Assembly: GCF_000282655.1 (NCBI RefSeq)
Contig: NZ_AKIV01000139.1
Coordinates: 1 to 43,951, forward strand
DNA from: Polaromonas sp. CF318
Lineage (GTDB): Bacteria; Pseudomonadota; Gammaproteobacteria; Burkholderiales; Burkholderiaceae_C
Length of the DNA stretch: 43,951 nt
Direction: 5' to 3'
How positions within the stretch are numbered: position 1 is the first letter of the stretch; each line of letters begins with the position of its first letter. Positions 7,842 through 18,900 of the stretch are shown here, piece by piece. A program made the translations under genes and the position numbers. The notes beneath the pieces were generated by a model. That model saw nothing but the letters and a program-made list of their open reading frames with translations. It did not search any database and was not told where the DNA came from.

Positions 7842-8750
7842 ATGATGCTGCGCACCCCCTCCACCATGTCTCTGGTATGCCTTGAAGCCAGCGCGCGCCT
7901 GCGGTCTTTCACCGCGGCCGCACAAGAGCTGCACCTGACGCAAGGCGCGGTCAGCCGCCAGATCATGGCGCTTGAAAGCCGCCTTGACCTCAAGCTGTTC
8001 GTGCGGCGCCGGGATGCGCTTGTCCTCACGGAGGCCGGCCGTTACTACCTGGACGAGGTCGGCCCCCTTCTCCAGCGCCTGGAGCGCGCGACGGCCAATG
8101 TGATGGCGCTCAAGGGGCGCGGAGGTTCGCTGGCGGTGTCGGTCGGTGCGTCGCTGGGCAGCTATTGGTTGATTCCGCGCCTGCCGGACTTCACGCGCGC
8201 GCACAGCGAGATCACCCTGAATTTCGCCACTCGCGTGGGGTCGGTTGATTTCAAGAGCATGCCGGTGGATGCTTCACTCGAATTCGGCGACGGAAAGCGT
8301 GCCGGCCTGCACAACGACTTTGTCCTGCCCCTGGCGATGGCGCCTTACGCCGCACCGGCATGGATTGCCAAAAACGGAAAATCGCTGACGTCCCGCACAC
8401 CGATGTCCGCGCTGGTGCACCACACCACCGTGCTGGATGCATGGCGCAAATGGTTCGACCATGCCGGCATCCAGATCGGCACCGGCCAGGAGGGGCCGCG
8501 CTACGAGTTGATGTCCATGGCCCTGAATGCCGCGATCGCAGGGCTGGGCGCGGTGCTGCTGCCCGATTTCATGGCCAGCGATGCGCTGGCGAGCGGCCGT
8601 TTGCGCCGGCTGTCGAAGAAGCAATGGGTCTCCCCCCGGGGCTACTATCTGGTGTACCCCGAGGAGTCAGCCAGGCTGGAGGCCCTCACAGTGTTCCGCG
8701 CATGGCTGCTCGCGCAGGCAAGGGCGGGCAGCAGCCATATTGAGCTGTAG
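7842..8750 (+). CDS. LysR-family transcriptional regulator
   Basis: 302 residues from ATG 7842. An alternative ATG follows directly at 7845, and a GTG at 7779 would add 21 residues lacking family resemblance. The winged HTH occupies roughly residues 10-65, with the classic 'SFTAAAQELHLTQGAVSRQI' helix-turn-helix followed by LESRLDLKLFVRR and LTEAGRYYL. The remaining part is the periplasmic-binding-like effector domain and resembles the GcvA subgroup in its HTH and C-terminal 'AAIAGLGAVLLPDF' element. It is transcribed divergently from the Bug/deacylase pair, the usual position for a LysR controlling its neighbours. The effector is probably the imported or hydrolysed amino-acid derivative, which is inference. 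Confidence 0.92.
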   Translation: MMLRTPSTMSLVCLEASARLRSFTAAAQELHLTQGAVSRQIMALESRLDLKLFVRRRDALVLTEAGRYYLDEVGPLLQRLERATANVMALKGRGGSLAVSVGASLGSYWLIPRLPDFTRAHSEITLNFATRVGSVDFKSMPVDASLEFGDGKRAGLHNDFVLPLAMAPYAAPAWIAKNGKSLTSRTPMSALVHHTTVLDAWRKWFDHAGIQIGTGQEGPRYELMSMALNAAIAGLGAVLLPDFMASDALASGRLRRLSKKQWVSPRGYYLVYPEESARLEALTVFRAWLLAQARAGSSHIEL

Positions 8751-8751
8751 C

Positions 8752-8767
8752 GCAGGAATGATCCTGC
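8752..8767. other. Small hairpin between convergent genes
   Basis: GCAGGA-ATGA-TCCTGC is a perfect 6-bp stem located directly after the LysR stop and before the stop of the convergent OmpA-domain gene. It lacks a T-tract, so it is at best a weak or shared terminator. Confidence 0.3.
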
Positions 8768-8809
8768 CGGCGTACCAGGAGGCTGCCCCCTGGGCTCGCC
8801 GCCCCACCC

Positions 8810-11800
8810 TCAATACGCCGCCAGCACGTTCAAGAACCAGCCACGGCTGCGGTAAGACAGGTCGGTCAGGTCGTCCGAGTACTTGGTGAAGTTGTAGCCC
8901 ACACCCACTTTGACGCCCTTGCCGAGATGCCGGTAAACACCCAGCAGCGCGCCGGCTTTGGCGTCTTGCGCTTCGGTGGCGCGCAGGTTGCGCAGCTCCA
9001 GGAGCGCGTCCCACTCCTTGACCAGGTGCAGGTCGGCGCGCAGGATCAAGAGGTCGGCGCGGCTGGAGAACCATTCGCCGCCGGCCACCGGTGATTTGAG
9101 CTCGCCGATGCGGAAGGCGTACTTGGCGCCGACGGAGAGCCAGGGCTTCACATCGTAAATCGTGTCGACCGAGAAGACCTGGCTGCGCTGCGCGTAGTCG
9201 GCCGCCTGGCCCGAAGGCGTGAGCTGGCCGGCGGTGGGCACGTTGTTCAAATTGGTGTACTTGAACAAGGTGTTCCAGCGGTCGCTGTCGACGGGGCGGT
9301 AGGCGCTGCCGAGCACAAACTCGTGGTAGTTGCCGTCAACGAAAGCGCCCTGGCTGTTGCTGGAGCGCGAGACGTTGAGCTTGCCCAGCAAGCGCCATGC
9401 GGGGTCGACCTGCAGGCCGACGGTGTTGCGCATCAGCCAGGTGGTGCGTTCGCCGGAGATATTGCCTTTGTCGTGGCGCCATTCGATGTTGCCGCCGTAC
9501 TTGAGGCCGTCTTTCTTGTAGCCGACCGAGCCGCCCAGTGCGCGGCGCTTGAGGTCGCCGGCCAGCGGGTCGGACACCGTGCCGAACTCGACCTTGGCGC
9601 CGAAGTTCCAGCGGTCGTTGGGCGACCAGTCGGTGCCGAAGGCCTGGGTCAGGCTTTGCGGGCCCGCGCCGTTGACCGAGCGGCCTTCGCCGAAGACGCG
9701 CAACTGGTCGGAGACGCGTGTACTGGCACCCGAGACCAGCGTGCCCTGACGGCCGCGCCAGGCGACGTCGGGGCTTTCGGTTTCCACGGTGTAGGCGAGG
9801 TAGGCATTGCTGCGGTCCGAAATGCGGTAGTCGGCGCCCAGCTTGCCGCCCACACCCATGCTGCCGCTGGAGGCTTCGCCGCTGAGCTTGACGCGTTCGC
9901 TGACTTGCAGCGCACCGCCCAGGCCGACACGGTTGTTGGGATCGCGCGTGTCGTCGCGCTCCAGCGTGCCCTGCACATAGCCATAGGCTTCCCAGTTTTC
10001 TTTCTCGCCGGGCTTGCCGCCTTCGCGGTCGGGTCGGTAGTCGGCGCGCAGCTGCGCATCGGTGCGCGAGCCGGTTTGCGAGAGCAAGGCGCTGGCATTC
10101 GGCGTGACCTTGGAGCGGTCGTCGGCGCGCACGCCGGCCGCGACTTCCCATTCGCTGCTCAGCGCCTGCCGCACGGCGAGCTCGGCGTTCTGGCTGTCCT
10201 GCAAATCGCCCTCGCGCCGGTCGGCCTTGAGCAGGATGCGCGTGCCCGGCATTACCTCCACGTCGGCGGAAGCACCGGCCTGCTTGACGGCCTCGCCGCC
10301 TATGCCGATCTGGCCGGGGGCGGAGTAGCCGCGGTCGCGGTTCTGCGCATAGGCGGTGACCTTGCCCTTCATGCTGTCGGTCACTTCGGCCAGGTCGACC
10401 GAAGCTTCGAGACGCTCGGCGCCGGCCGACTGGATGGCGCCGCTGCTCAGGGTGTTGAAGCCGAAGCCGCCGTCAATCGAGGTCTGTGCGCCGTTGCCCG
10501 GGCCTTTGGAGCGGGCCGCCTCGAACTTGAGCCAGGTGCCGGGCTTGTAGCGCAGTGTGCCGTCCATGCCTTTGAGCGTCTGGCTGGAGCCGGTTTCGCC
10601 CTGGTGGTAGGTGCTGGCGCCCAGCTGGAAGTGGTCGTTGATCCACTGGCTGGCGCGCAGGCCGGTCGAGAGGTTGCTGATGGCGGTGACGCCGGGCGCA
10701 AATTCGTACGTCGTGACCAGGTAGGTGGGCTGGCCGCCGACCGCCGAGGTCATGATCAGGCCGGCGCCGCCGCCGCTGGCGGACAGCGGCGACTGCAGCA
10801 GGATGCGGCCCTGCAGGTAGTTGATCTCGTAGTCCTGCGTGGGCGCGAGCTCGCGGCGCTCTATCACCATGCCGGAATCCTTGTCGCGCACTTCGATCCA
10901 GACGCGCTCCGAGCCCTGGGTGATGTCCAGGTGACGCAGGTAATAGATGGAGCCGCCGGTGCCGCGGAACTCCTCGCGCGAGGCCAAGGTGCCGGGGTCG
11001 GCCGCGAAGGCGTCGATCTGCGTCTGTTTCTCGCCGTAGGCCGTGGCCTCTTCGGAGCGGTAGCGCAGCTGCGCGCCGTACAGGCCGCGCGAATACTGCA
11101 TGAGCTCGGTGCCGCTCCAGGAGGTCTGGAAGTTGCCCCACATGACGTGCGAATCGCCTTTTTGCAGCTTGACAAAAAATTTGCCCTGCGTGGGCGCGTC
11201 GTCCACCGTGGTGCTGTCGTCGCCGTAGACCGGGTAATACAGGTTGGGGTCTATGCTGCGCAGCAAATACTTGGGGTCCTTGCTCGAGAAGTTCGAGAAC
11301 AGGTCCTCGATGGGGCCTTCGCGCGTGTCGGCCGAGGCCGTCAGCAGCCACTCGCCCTTGATCTTGCCCTTGAGGTAAAACGCGGCGCGGCCGTCGACGT
11401 AGACCTTGTCTTCGTAGTGGCTCAGGTCGCCGGTCACCAGCTTGGCGGGGCCGGAGACATTGTTCTTGCCGACCGTCAAATCGCCGAGCGCCAGGTAAAA
11501 CCAGTCGTCGGACGCGATGTTGAGGTTGCGGCGGAAGGTGCTGGCGCGGCCGTCGGCCTCCTTGAGCGTCACTTCCACCGACTGCGGGCCCGCCGGCATG
11601 ATCTGCTTCATCGCGAACTTGCCCTGCGCGTCTATGGGCAGCTCCAGGCCCAGGGCTTCTATGCGCTGGCCGGGTTTGAGCTTGCTGCCGTTGACGGTGA
11701 TCGTGCCGCCGCTGACCGGGATGTTGCGCAAGGCCAGGCTGTTCTCACCGTAACCCGTGAGGCGCTCGCGTTCGAGCTTGTCCTGGTCTTCGTTGGCCGG

Positions 11801-12952
11801 CATGGCGCGCGCGAGCAGGTTCAGCTGCTTGAGGCTGGTCTCGTCAAAGCGGCCCTGTGCGTCATAGACACGCAGCAGGTAAAACACCTGGTCGCCCGCG
11901 GTGTTGGCGGGTACGTTCCAGCGGCTGGCGCCCGACCATCCGATCGGCAGGATCTCGAACGGTTGCTCCTGGGTTTTCTGGCCGGGGCGGAACAGCCGCA
12001 GCTCGGCCTTTTTGATCCAGGGGATGTAGTTGGACCAGGCGCGGAATTCCACGGCTTCGCCCTTGACCGCCGTGCCCGGTGTGGCCCAGGCGTTCATCAG
12101 CGGTACGGCGGCCAGGCTGTCGTAGCGCACCTGGATGTCGGCTCGCTCGAGCGCGACGTCGGCGCAGCGCTGGCCGTCGGCCTCGTTGGGGATCTCGGCC
12201 GTGTTGATGGGCTCGCCGTCTATGGTGATGCGGAAGGGAACGTTGGACTGGCCGACGGCCTGCGGTGTGCAGGGAGCCAGCGGAGCGGGCATGGCCACAG
12301 GCGCCGCTGCCGGCACCGCGGGCTGGAACCACACACGCAGCTCCACGCGGCGGTTGCGGCTCATGCCTTCGGGGGTCGCGTTCGAGGCCAGCGGTTTGTT
12401 CTCGCCCTCGCCCTGTATCGAATAGCTGATGGAGGGATTGTTCAGCAGCTGCTTCAAGTAGGCGGCCACGGCCAGCGCGCGCGCTTCGGACAAGCCCTGG
12501 TTGTCCTTGAAGATGCGTTTGGTATCCGGGGCCAGGCGCTGGTTGTCGGTGTGGCCAACCACGGCAATGCGCATGCCGGCCGAAGCCGCTCCCTTGCTGC
12601 GGATTTCGGTAGCCAGCGATTCAATCGCGGCTTTGGCGGACGGTGTCAGTTCGGCCTTGCCCGAGACAAACAGGCTCAGGCCGCCGGCTTCTTCGAGTGC
12701 CTTGTCGACAGAGGCCGGCGCCTTGGGCGTCTGGGCCGCGCGGGCCTTCATGCCGGCCGCTTCCTCGCGTGTCACGCCCGAGGGCATGGGGTAAGCGATG
12801 GCGGGCTGCACTTCCGCGGGCGGCGGCACGCTGAACAGGTCTATGCGGCCGTTGTCGATTCGTTTGCCGCTGACTTCGGTCGCGGCCCAGGTCGATGCGC
12901 CCGCGCAGAGCAGGCCGGCGGCGACGGCTATCGCATGTGTACGGAACTTCAT
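8810..12952 (-). CDS. Large OmpA-domain outer-membrane protein with predicted C-terminal beta-barrel
   Basis: 1380 residues. A Sec signal peptide (MKFRTHAIAVAAGLLCAGAS...) is followed at about 92-208 by an OmpA C-terminal-type peptidoglycan-binding domain: VGHTDN, then LSEARALAVAAYL and SRNRRVELRVWF. Residues about 210-500 look like Ig-like or Ca-independent beta domains (repeated 'GEPIN', 'LPIDAQGKFAMKQI' styles). From about 500 to the end the protein has long alternating strands rich in aromatic and charged residues, as in outer-membrane beta-barrels, ending in an aromatic residue (FLNVLAAY) like a barrel-assembly signal. OmpA normally has its peptidoglycan domain after the barrel; here it lies before it. 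The start overlaps the stop of the giant modular gene as ATGA, showing tight coupling. Likely role: an envelope-anchored barrel that secretes, displays or anchors the giant protein, which is inference. Confidence 0.85.
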   Translation of the reverse strand: MKFRTHAIAVAAGLLCAGASTWAATEVSGKRIDNGRIDLFSVPPPAEVQPAIAYPMPSGVTREEAAGMKARAAQTPKAPASVDKALEEAGGLSLFVSGKAELTPSAKAAIESLATEIRSKGAASAGMRIAVVGHTDNQRLAPDTKRIFKDNQGLSEARALAVAAYLKQLLNNPSISYSIQGEGENKPLASNATPEGMSRNRRVELRVWFQPAVPAAAPVAMPAPLAPCTPQAVGQSNVPFRITIDGEPINTAEIPNEADGQRCADVALERADIQVRYDSLAAVPLMNAWATPGTAVKGEAVEFRAWSNYIPWIKKAELRLFRPGQKTQEQPFEILPIGWSGASRWNVPANTAGDQVFYLLRVYDAQGRFDETSLKQLNLLARAMPANEDQDKLERERLTGYGENSLALRNIPVSGGTITVNGSKLKPGQRIEALGLELPIDAQGKFAMKQIMPAGPQSVEVTLKEADGRASTFRRNLNIASDDWFYLALGDLTVGKNNVSGPAKLVTGDLSHYEDKVYVDGRAAFYLKGKIKGEWLLTASADTREGPIEDLFSNFSSKDPKYLLRSIDPNLYYPVYGDDSTTVDDAPTQGKFFVKLQKGDSHVMWGNFQTSWSGTELMQYSRGLYGAQLRYRSEEATAYGEKQTQIDAFAADPGTLASREEFRGTGGSIYYLRHLDITQGSERVWIEVRDKDSGMVIERRELAPTQDYEINYLQGRILLQSPLSASGGGAGLIMTSAVGGQPTYLVTTYEFAPGVTAISNLSTGLRASQWINDHFQLGASTYHQGETGSSQTLKGMDGTLRYKPGTWLKFEAARSKGPGNGAQTSIDGGFGFNTLSSGAIQSAGAERLEASVDLAEVTDSMKGKVTAYAQNRDRGYSAPGQIGIGGEAVKQAGASADVEVMPGTRILLKADRREGDLQDSQNAELAVRQALSSEWEVAAGVRADDRSKVTPNASALLSQTGSRTDAQLRADYRPDREGGKPGEKENWEAYGYVQGTLERDDTRDPNNRVGLGGALQVSERVKLSGEASSGSMGVGGKLGADYRISDRSNAYLAYTVETESPDVAWRGRQGTLVSGASTRVSDQLRVFGEGRSVNGAGPQSLTQAFGTDWSPNDRWNFGAKVEFGTVSDPLAGDLKRRALGGSVGYKKDGLKYGGNIEWRHDKGNISGERTTWLMRNTVGLQVDPAWRLLGKLNVSRSSNSQGAFVDGNYHEFVLGSAYRPVDSDRWNTLFKYTNLNNVPTAGQLTPSGQAADYAQRSQVFSVDTIYDVKPWLSVGAKYAFRIGELKSPVAGGEWFSSRADLLILRADLHLVKEWDALLELRNLRATEAQDAKAGALLGVYRHLGKGVKVGVGYNFTKYSDDLTDLSYRSRGWFLNVLAAY

Positions 12953-15900
12953 TTCGCCGTCTCCAGCTCGGTTTCAATCATCAGGGGGTGCAGCGGCGCG
13001 CTTTCGGCGTCATCGCTGTCTTTGTTCCCCTTGCTCCTCTTTCGCCTGGCCTCCCACAAGGCCTGTATTCGCTCGCTGATGGCGGCCACGCGTTTTTCGG
13101 CGAGGCCGGCCGCCTCGCCGCCGCGGCGGTAGGCGATGCGCAGCACGGAAGGCCGCGCGGCGAGTTGCTCGGGAAGTTTTTCCAGGGTGGCGAGGTAGGC
13201 GGGCTGCAGCTCGGTGCCGTCGCCCTTGCCGGTGAAGGCCGCGCCCGACAGTTCAAGGCGGACCACGCGGTGCACGGTGGCGCCGAAGTTGAGCTTGACC
13301 ATCTTGCCGCGCGTCACGCGCACGTCACGCGGGTTCTCGGTGGTCAGGCGGTAACCGGAAGGCAGGGTGCGCTCATCCACTTTCATCACGAAGTTGGAGC
13401 CGCGGTCGGCGTTGGGAATCGCCGCGCAGGCGACGTGGAAACGCCCGTCGTGGTCGCTGGTGACCAGCAGGCCGCGCGCCGTGGCGATGCGCACGTTGGC
13501 GATGCCGGGCTCGTCCTGATCCTGGTAACCGTTGGCGTTCTTGTCGTCGAAGACCTTGCCGATGATGTCGGAGCAGTCGAAGGTCGGGTCCGGCACCACG
13601 CGCACGGCGGCCGTGGCGGTGTTGGAGACCTGCGCATTGACCAGGGCGTTACGGGCCGCGACCTGGTTGATGTAAGTGCCTTCGGACACGCCGGTACCGA
13701 CCACCAGCAGCATGCGCCAGGTCTTGCGTTCACCGCCGGCGAACGACAGGTTGGGCCAGGTCAGGTTGCGGCCGCTGATGGTGGGCTCCAGCGCCACGCC
13801 GTTGAGCGAGGCCGAGCCGGTGCGGTAACGGAAGCCCGCGGGAATCAGGTCCACCACGCTGATGTTGCCGAGCACGGCATTGAGCGTGTTGGTGGCGGTG
13901 ATGGTGTAGGGCACCAGGTCGCCGCGCACCACGTTGACCAGCGGCGTGCTCTTGGTCATCACGATGGCGCCGCCCAGAATCGGATCCAGCGGGATGTGGT
14001 TGTTCAGCACGTTGGCCGAGCCGGGAATCGCGGCAAAGGTAAACGTGAAGAAATACTGCGTGGTGGCCGCGCCGCCCGCCAGGGCCAGCGTGTTGTTGGG
14101 GCAGGCCGCGGGGTTGTGCAGCGGCACGCCGGTGCCGGGCGCGAAGTTGCTGTTCTGCACCAGCGCAGGGTCCGGGCTGGGCGGTGCCAGGCCGACACCC
14201 AGGGTGGCCGTGCAGGCCGGGATCATGGCCGAGGGGCCCGGCAGGTAACCGGCCGGCGAGGTCACGGTGAGCGTATACAGCGTGCCGCCCACGGGTGCGC
14301 CACCCAGCAGCAGGAACTGGTAGGCGCCGTCCGCGCCCGTGGTCTGCGTGAGGCTGCCGCCAATCACGTCGGCCGCCGTGAGGCCGGGTGCGGACAGGGT
14401 CACGACGGCGCCGGGCACGGGTTGCCGCGTGACGGCATCGTAGACCACACCGCTGGGGTCCAGCGGCAGGCTTTGCGCCAGCGTGGTGGTGCCGGCGGCC
14501 AGGGTCAGGCCCTGCAGCGTACCGTCGGTGTTGTTGGCGCCGGCGGGATTCGAGTTCACATTGACCGTGCCGTTGGTGTACGGCAGGCCGATTTCATTCG
14601 GGACCGGGCGGCCGTAGATGCGCCCGCTGGTCGGTTCGCGGAAACGGATCTGGTAGCCAGAGCCGGGCGCCACGCTCGGGAAGGCGTAGGCGCCGCTGGC
14701 GTCGGAGGTGGTGGTGCCGACGACCACGCCGCCCAGCGTCAGTTCCACGATCCAGCCGGGCACCAGCGGCTCGCCGGGGTCCTTGATGCGGTCGTGGTTG
14801 AGGTCGCGCCACACCGTGCCGCGCACCGCGGCCACGTCGGAAATCACCGTGGGGTCGGTGGCGGTGTTGTTGCCCGTAAAGCCGGCAGGCTCATTGCCGC
14901 CGGAGACCACGGCCGTGTTCACCAGCACCTGGCCGGCCAGGCCCGCGGCCACCGCCACGCGCACCGTGAAGACGGGCGCCGTGCCACCCGCGGCGATCAC
15001 GCTGTTGGTGGTGCAGGTGACCGTGGTGACGGCGCTGCTGCAGGACCAGGTGGCGCCGCCGGCGACGGCGGCCACCGTCATGCCCGCGGGCAGGGTGTCG
15101 ACCACCGTGATGGTGCCGGTGGTCGCGACTGTGCCCACGTTGGAGACGGTGATGGTGTAGAAGCCCGTGCTGGAGCCCTGCGCAAAGCTGATCGGCGAAT
15201 GGGTCTTGGCGATCGCGAGGTCAGGCGCGGCGCCGGGGATCTCGGCGAAATTGTTGTCGGCCGACACGGCGTTCGCCGTTGCCAGCGGAATTGCCGAGAT
15301 GGACGAGACCGGGTTGGCCGGCAGGGTCGCGACGCCGCCGGTGCTGCCCGCGATGGTCTGGCCGTTGGTCGTGCCGGTCGCTTGCGGCAGCGGCTGCGTG
15401 ACGGTGTAGTTGCCTTGCGCCAGGCCGGTGAAGCTGTAGCGCCCGTCGGCCGTCGTGGTGGTGGTCCTGGAGACGGCCAGGCCGTTGATGTCGGTGCCGG
15501 TCAGGTTGATGGTCTGACCGCCTATGCCGTGGTCGCTGCCGTTGACCGCGCCGTTGTTGTCGTAGTCCAGGAAGACGCGGCCGGAAATCGTTCCGCCGTT
15601 GGCCACTTCGGCGAAGTTGTTGCCGCTGGAGGTGGTGTTGGGCGGCAGCACGATGCTGCTGATGCGGCTGGGCGTGACGGCAGGCAGGGTGGCCGTACCG
15701 GGCGTGCCGCCGTTGGGCACGGCACCGGCGGTGGTGATGCCGTTGGAGGTGCCTGTGGGCTGTGTGGGTTCCACCACGGTATAGGAGCCGGGCAACAGGT
15801 TGCCGAAGCTGTAGCCGCCGGTGGCGTCGGTCACCGTGGTGGCCAGCAAGGCATTTGTGCCGGGGTCGCGCAGCTCAATGGTCACGCCGGCCAGCGGGTC

Positions 15901-18900
15901 GTCCGCGCCGTCCTGCACACCGTTGTTGTTGAGGTCCTTGAAGACCTTGCCGCTGATGGTCGAAGGCACGACTTCCGCGAAGTTGTTGTCGGCCGAACCC
16001 GAGATCTCGCCGCCCGCGCCGTTGCCGTTGAGCGTGATGTTGGTGACCTGGCTGCTGGTCGTGGTCGGGTTGGAGGCGGCGCCGGCCGTGCCGGTGCTGC
16101 CGTTGATGCCGCTGATGGCGCCGGCCGTGGTGATGCCGTTGGTGGTGCCCGTGGGCTGGGTGGGCTGGCACACCGAGTAGCTGCCCGCGGCCAGGGAGGA
16201 GAACAGGTAGTTGCCGAGCGCGTCGGTGGTGCCGGTGCTCAGCAGCGCGCCGCTGCAGTTGGCACCGCTGCGCAGTTCAATGTTCACACCGGCGATGGGC
16301 GTGTCGGTGCCGTTCTGGAAAGTGCCGTTGGGTGTGGGGTTGTTGTCCTTGAAGACCTTGCCCGAGATATAGCCCAGGGTGCTGATGGTCAGCGTCGCGT
16401 TGGCGGGCGCCTGGTTGTTGCCCAGGTTGGTCTGCAGCGCGCCGGCCGGGATGTTGTTGGTGTGCACGCCGGCGGTGAGGCCGGTCACGTTCACGTCAAT
16501 CGTGCAACCGCCCGCGGGAATGGTGCCGCCGCTGTTCAGGCGCACGCTCGTCGCGTTGGCCGCAGCCACCACGGTACCGCCGCAGGTGGTCGCCATGGCG
16601 GGTGTGGCGGTCAGCTGGATCTGGCCGGGCGCGGTGGGCAGCACGTCGTCAAAGTTCGCGCTCAGCGTCATCGCGCTGCTGTTGCTATTGCCAAGGACGA
16701 TGCTCAGGCGCGAGACACCACCCGGCGGGATCACGGCCGGCGTGAACTGCTTGCCGACGGTGGGCGGGGTGGAGACGATCAGTTGCGCGCTGGTGGGCTC
16801 CTCGTTGCTCACGCCTTCATTGGTGGTGATGCTGGCGGTGGGAACCGTGTTGGTGTAGACGCCCGAGATGTTGCTCAGCACATTGACCGTAACGGTGCAG
16901 GAGCCGGCGGCCGCGAGCGTCGCGCCGGTCAGGCGCACGCTGGTCGCCGAGGCGGCTGCAACGACGGTGCCGCCGGCGCAGGTGGTGGCCGCCGCCGGCG
17001 TGGGCGCGACCACCAGGCCCGAAGGCAAGGCATCGTTCAGCACCAGGCCGGTCAGGGCCGTGTTGTTCGGGTTGTCAAAACGCAGGGTCAGCACGGCCGG
17101 CGCACCGGGCGCCTTGCTGTCGGCGCCGGTGGTGAAGCCGACCGGGTTGCCCGCGTCCAGGGTGCGGGCGCTGAAGGCCTTGTGCACGACGACCGGCGAC
17201 TTGGCGCGCAGCGTGTCGCTGGTGGGCTGCGTGTTCGACAGCGGGTTGCCGCCGGCGCTGGCGGTCAGCGCGTTGGCGGGAATGGTGTTGACGTAATCGC
17301 CCTGGGCTGCGACCAGCACGTCGATTTCAGCCTGGCAGCTCGCCGGCGTGTTGCCGGCAGCGGCGGGGATGGTGCCGCCGGACACCTGCACGCTGTTGGC
17401 GGTCGAGGACACGGTCGCGCCCTGGCAGGTCGTCGTCGGGTTGGCGCCGCTGGGCACGGTCACGCCGGCCGGCAGGGTGTCGGTCACAGCCAGCGCGCTG
17501 ACGGGCTGCGACAGCGGGTTGTAGAACGTGATGCGCAGGCGCGAACGCTCGCCGGGCTTGACCACGTTGGGCGTGAACTGCTTGACCAGGCCGATGTTGG
17601 TGCTAATCGCCAGGCTGGTGGTCGCCGGGTTGTTGTTGCTGAGATTCTGGTCGGTCAGGACGGCGCCGGCCGGAATGGTGTTGGTGTTGCCGCCCGTCAC
17701 AGTGGAAGTCACGTTGACGCTGAGCTGGCAGCTGGCGTTGGCCGCGAGCGCGGCGCCGGCCAGGCTGACCTGGCGCGTGTTCGCCACCGCGGTCACCACG
17801 CCGCCTGGGCAGGTTGTGCTGGGCGCGGGGTTGGGCGTGAGCACCCAGCCGTTGTTGGTGCCGCCTGCCGTGCCGCCCACGGTGAAGTAGTCGGTGAAGC
17901 GCAGGTTGGTGACAGCCTGCGTGCCATTGGCGATATTGATGGTCAGGCGGCTGACCTCGCCCGGGAAGGTCAGCGAGCTGATGGAGGTGGCCTTGCTGAT
18001 CGCGATGCCGGTGGGCGGGGTGAACAGCAAGGTGGCGCTGACCGGGGCGACGTTGCGCACACCGCCGTCAGCCAGGATGGAATCGGGCGGGAGGGTGTTG
18101 ACCCAGTTGGCCGCGCCGGTGGCGACCACGTCGAACAGCAGGGCGCAATTGCCGCTGCCCGCAATGCTGGCGCCCGTGAGGGTAATGCTGCTGGCACCGG
18201 CGGCGCCGGTGATGGAGGTCGCTCCCGCGCAGGTGGTCTGCCCGTTGGGCGGGCTGGCCAGCACCATGCCCGCCGGCAGCGGGTCGGTCACGCTGACATT
18301 CGTCAGGGCCAGTGCGCTGGTATTGAGCAGTTGCACCGTGACGGTGGACTTGCCGCCCGAGGACACGCTGGCCGGGTTGAAGCTCTTGGTGGCGCCCAGC
18401 GCCGAGGTGTAGGTCAGCGTCGCCGTGTTGGTGGTCACGGGGGTGAGCGTTTGGGTCGTGCCGTTGCCGAAGGTCTGCGTGCCGCCCACGGTGGCCGTGT
18501 TCGGGTAGACGCCGGCCGGGCCGACCACGTCGACCTGCAGCACGCAACTGCCGTCGGCGCCCAGGCCGTTGCCGGCGCGCGCGGGCACGGTGCCGCCGTT
18601 CAGGCCCACGGATGTAGCGCCGGCGACCGCGGTGATGACCGGGCTGCCGCAGGTGCTGGCCGCGTTCGCCGGGTTGGCGATACGCAGTTGCCCGCCGCCG
18701 CTGTTGGCCAGCTGCAGCGTGTCGGAAATCGACACGTTGGTCAGCGGGTTCGCCGACTTGTTCGTCAGCGTGATGGTCATGCGGACGATGGTGCCTTCGG
18801 CAAAGGTGCTGACGCCGGGAGACGATTGCGCAAAGGCCTTGCTGGCTGCCATCACGGCGGCGTTGGTCGTCACGCCGGTCGAGTTGGAAGCGCCGCCGTT

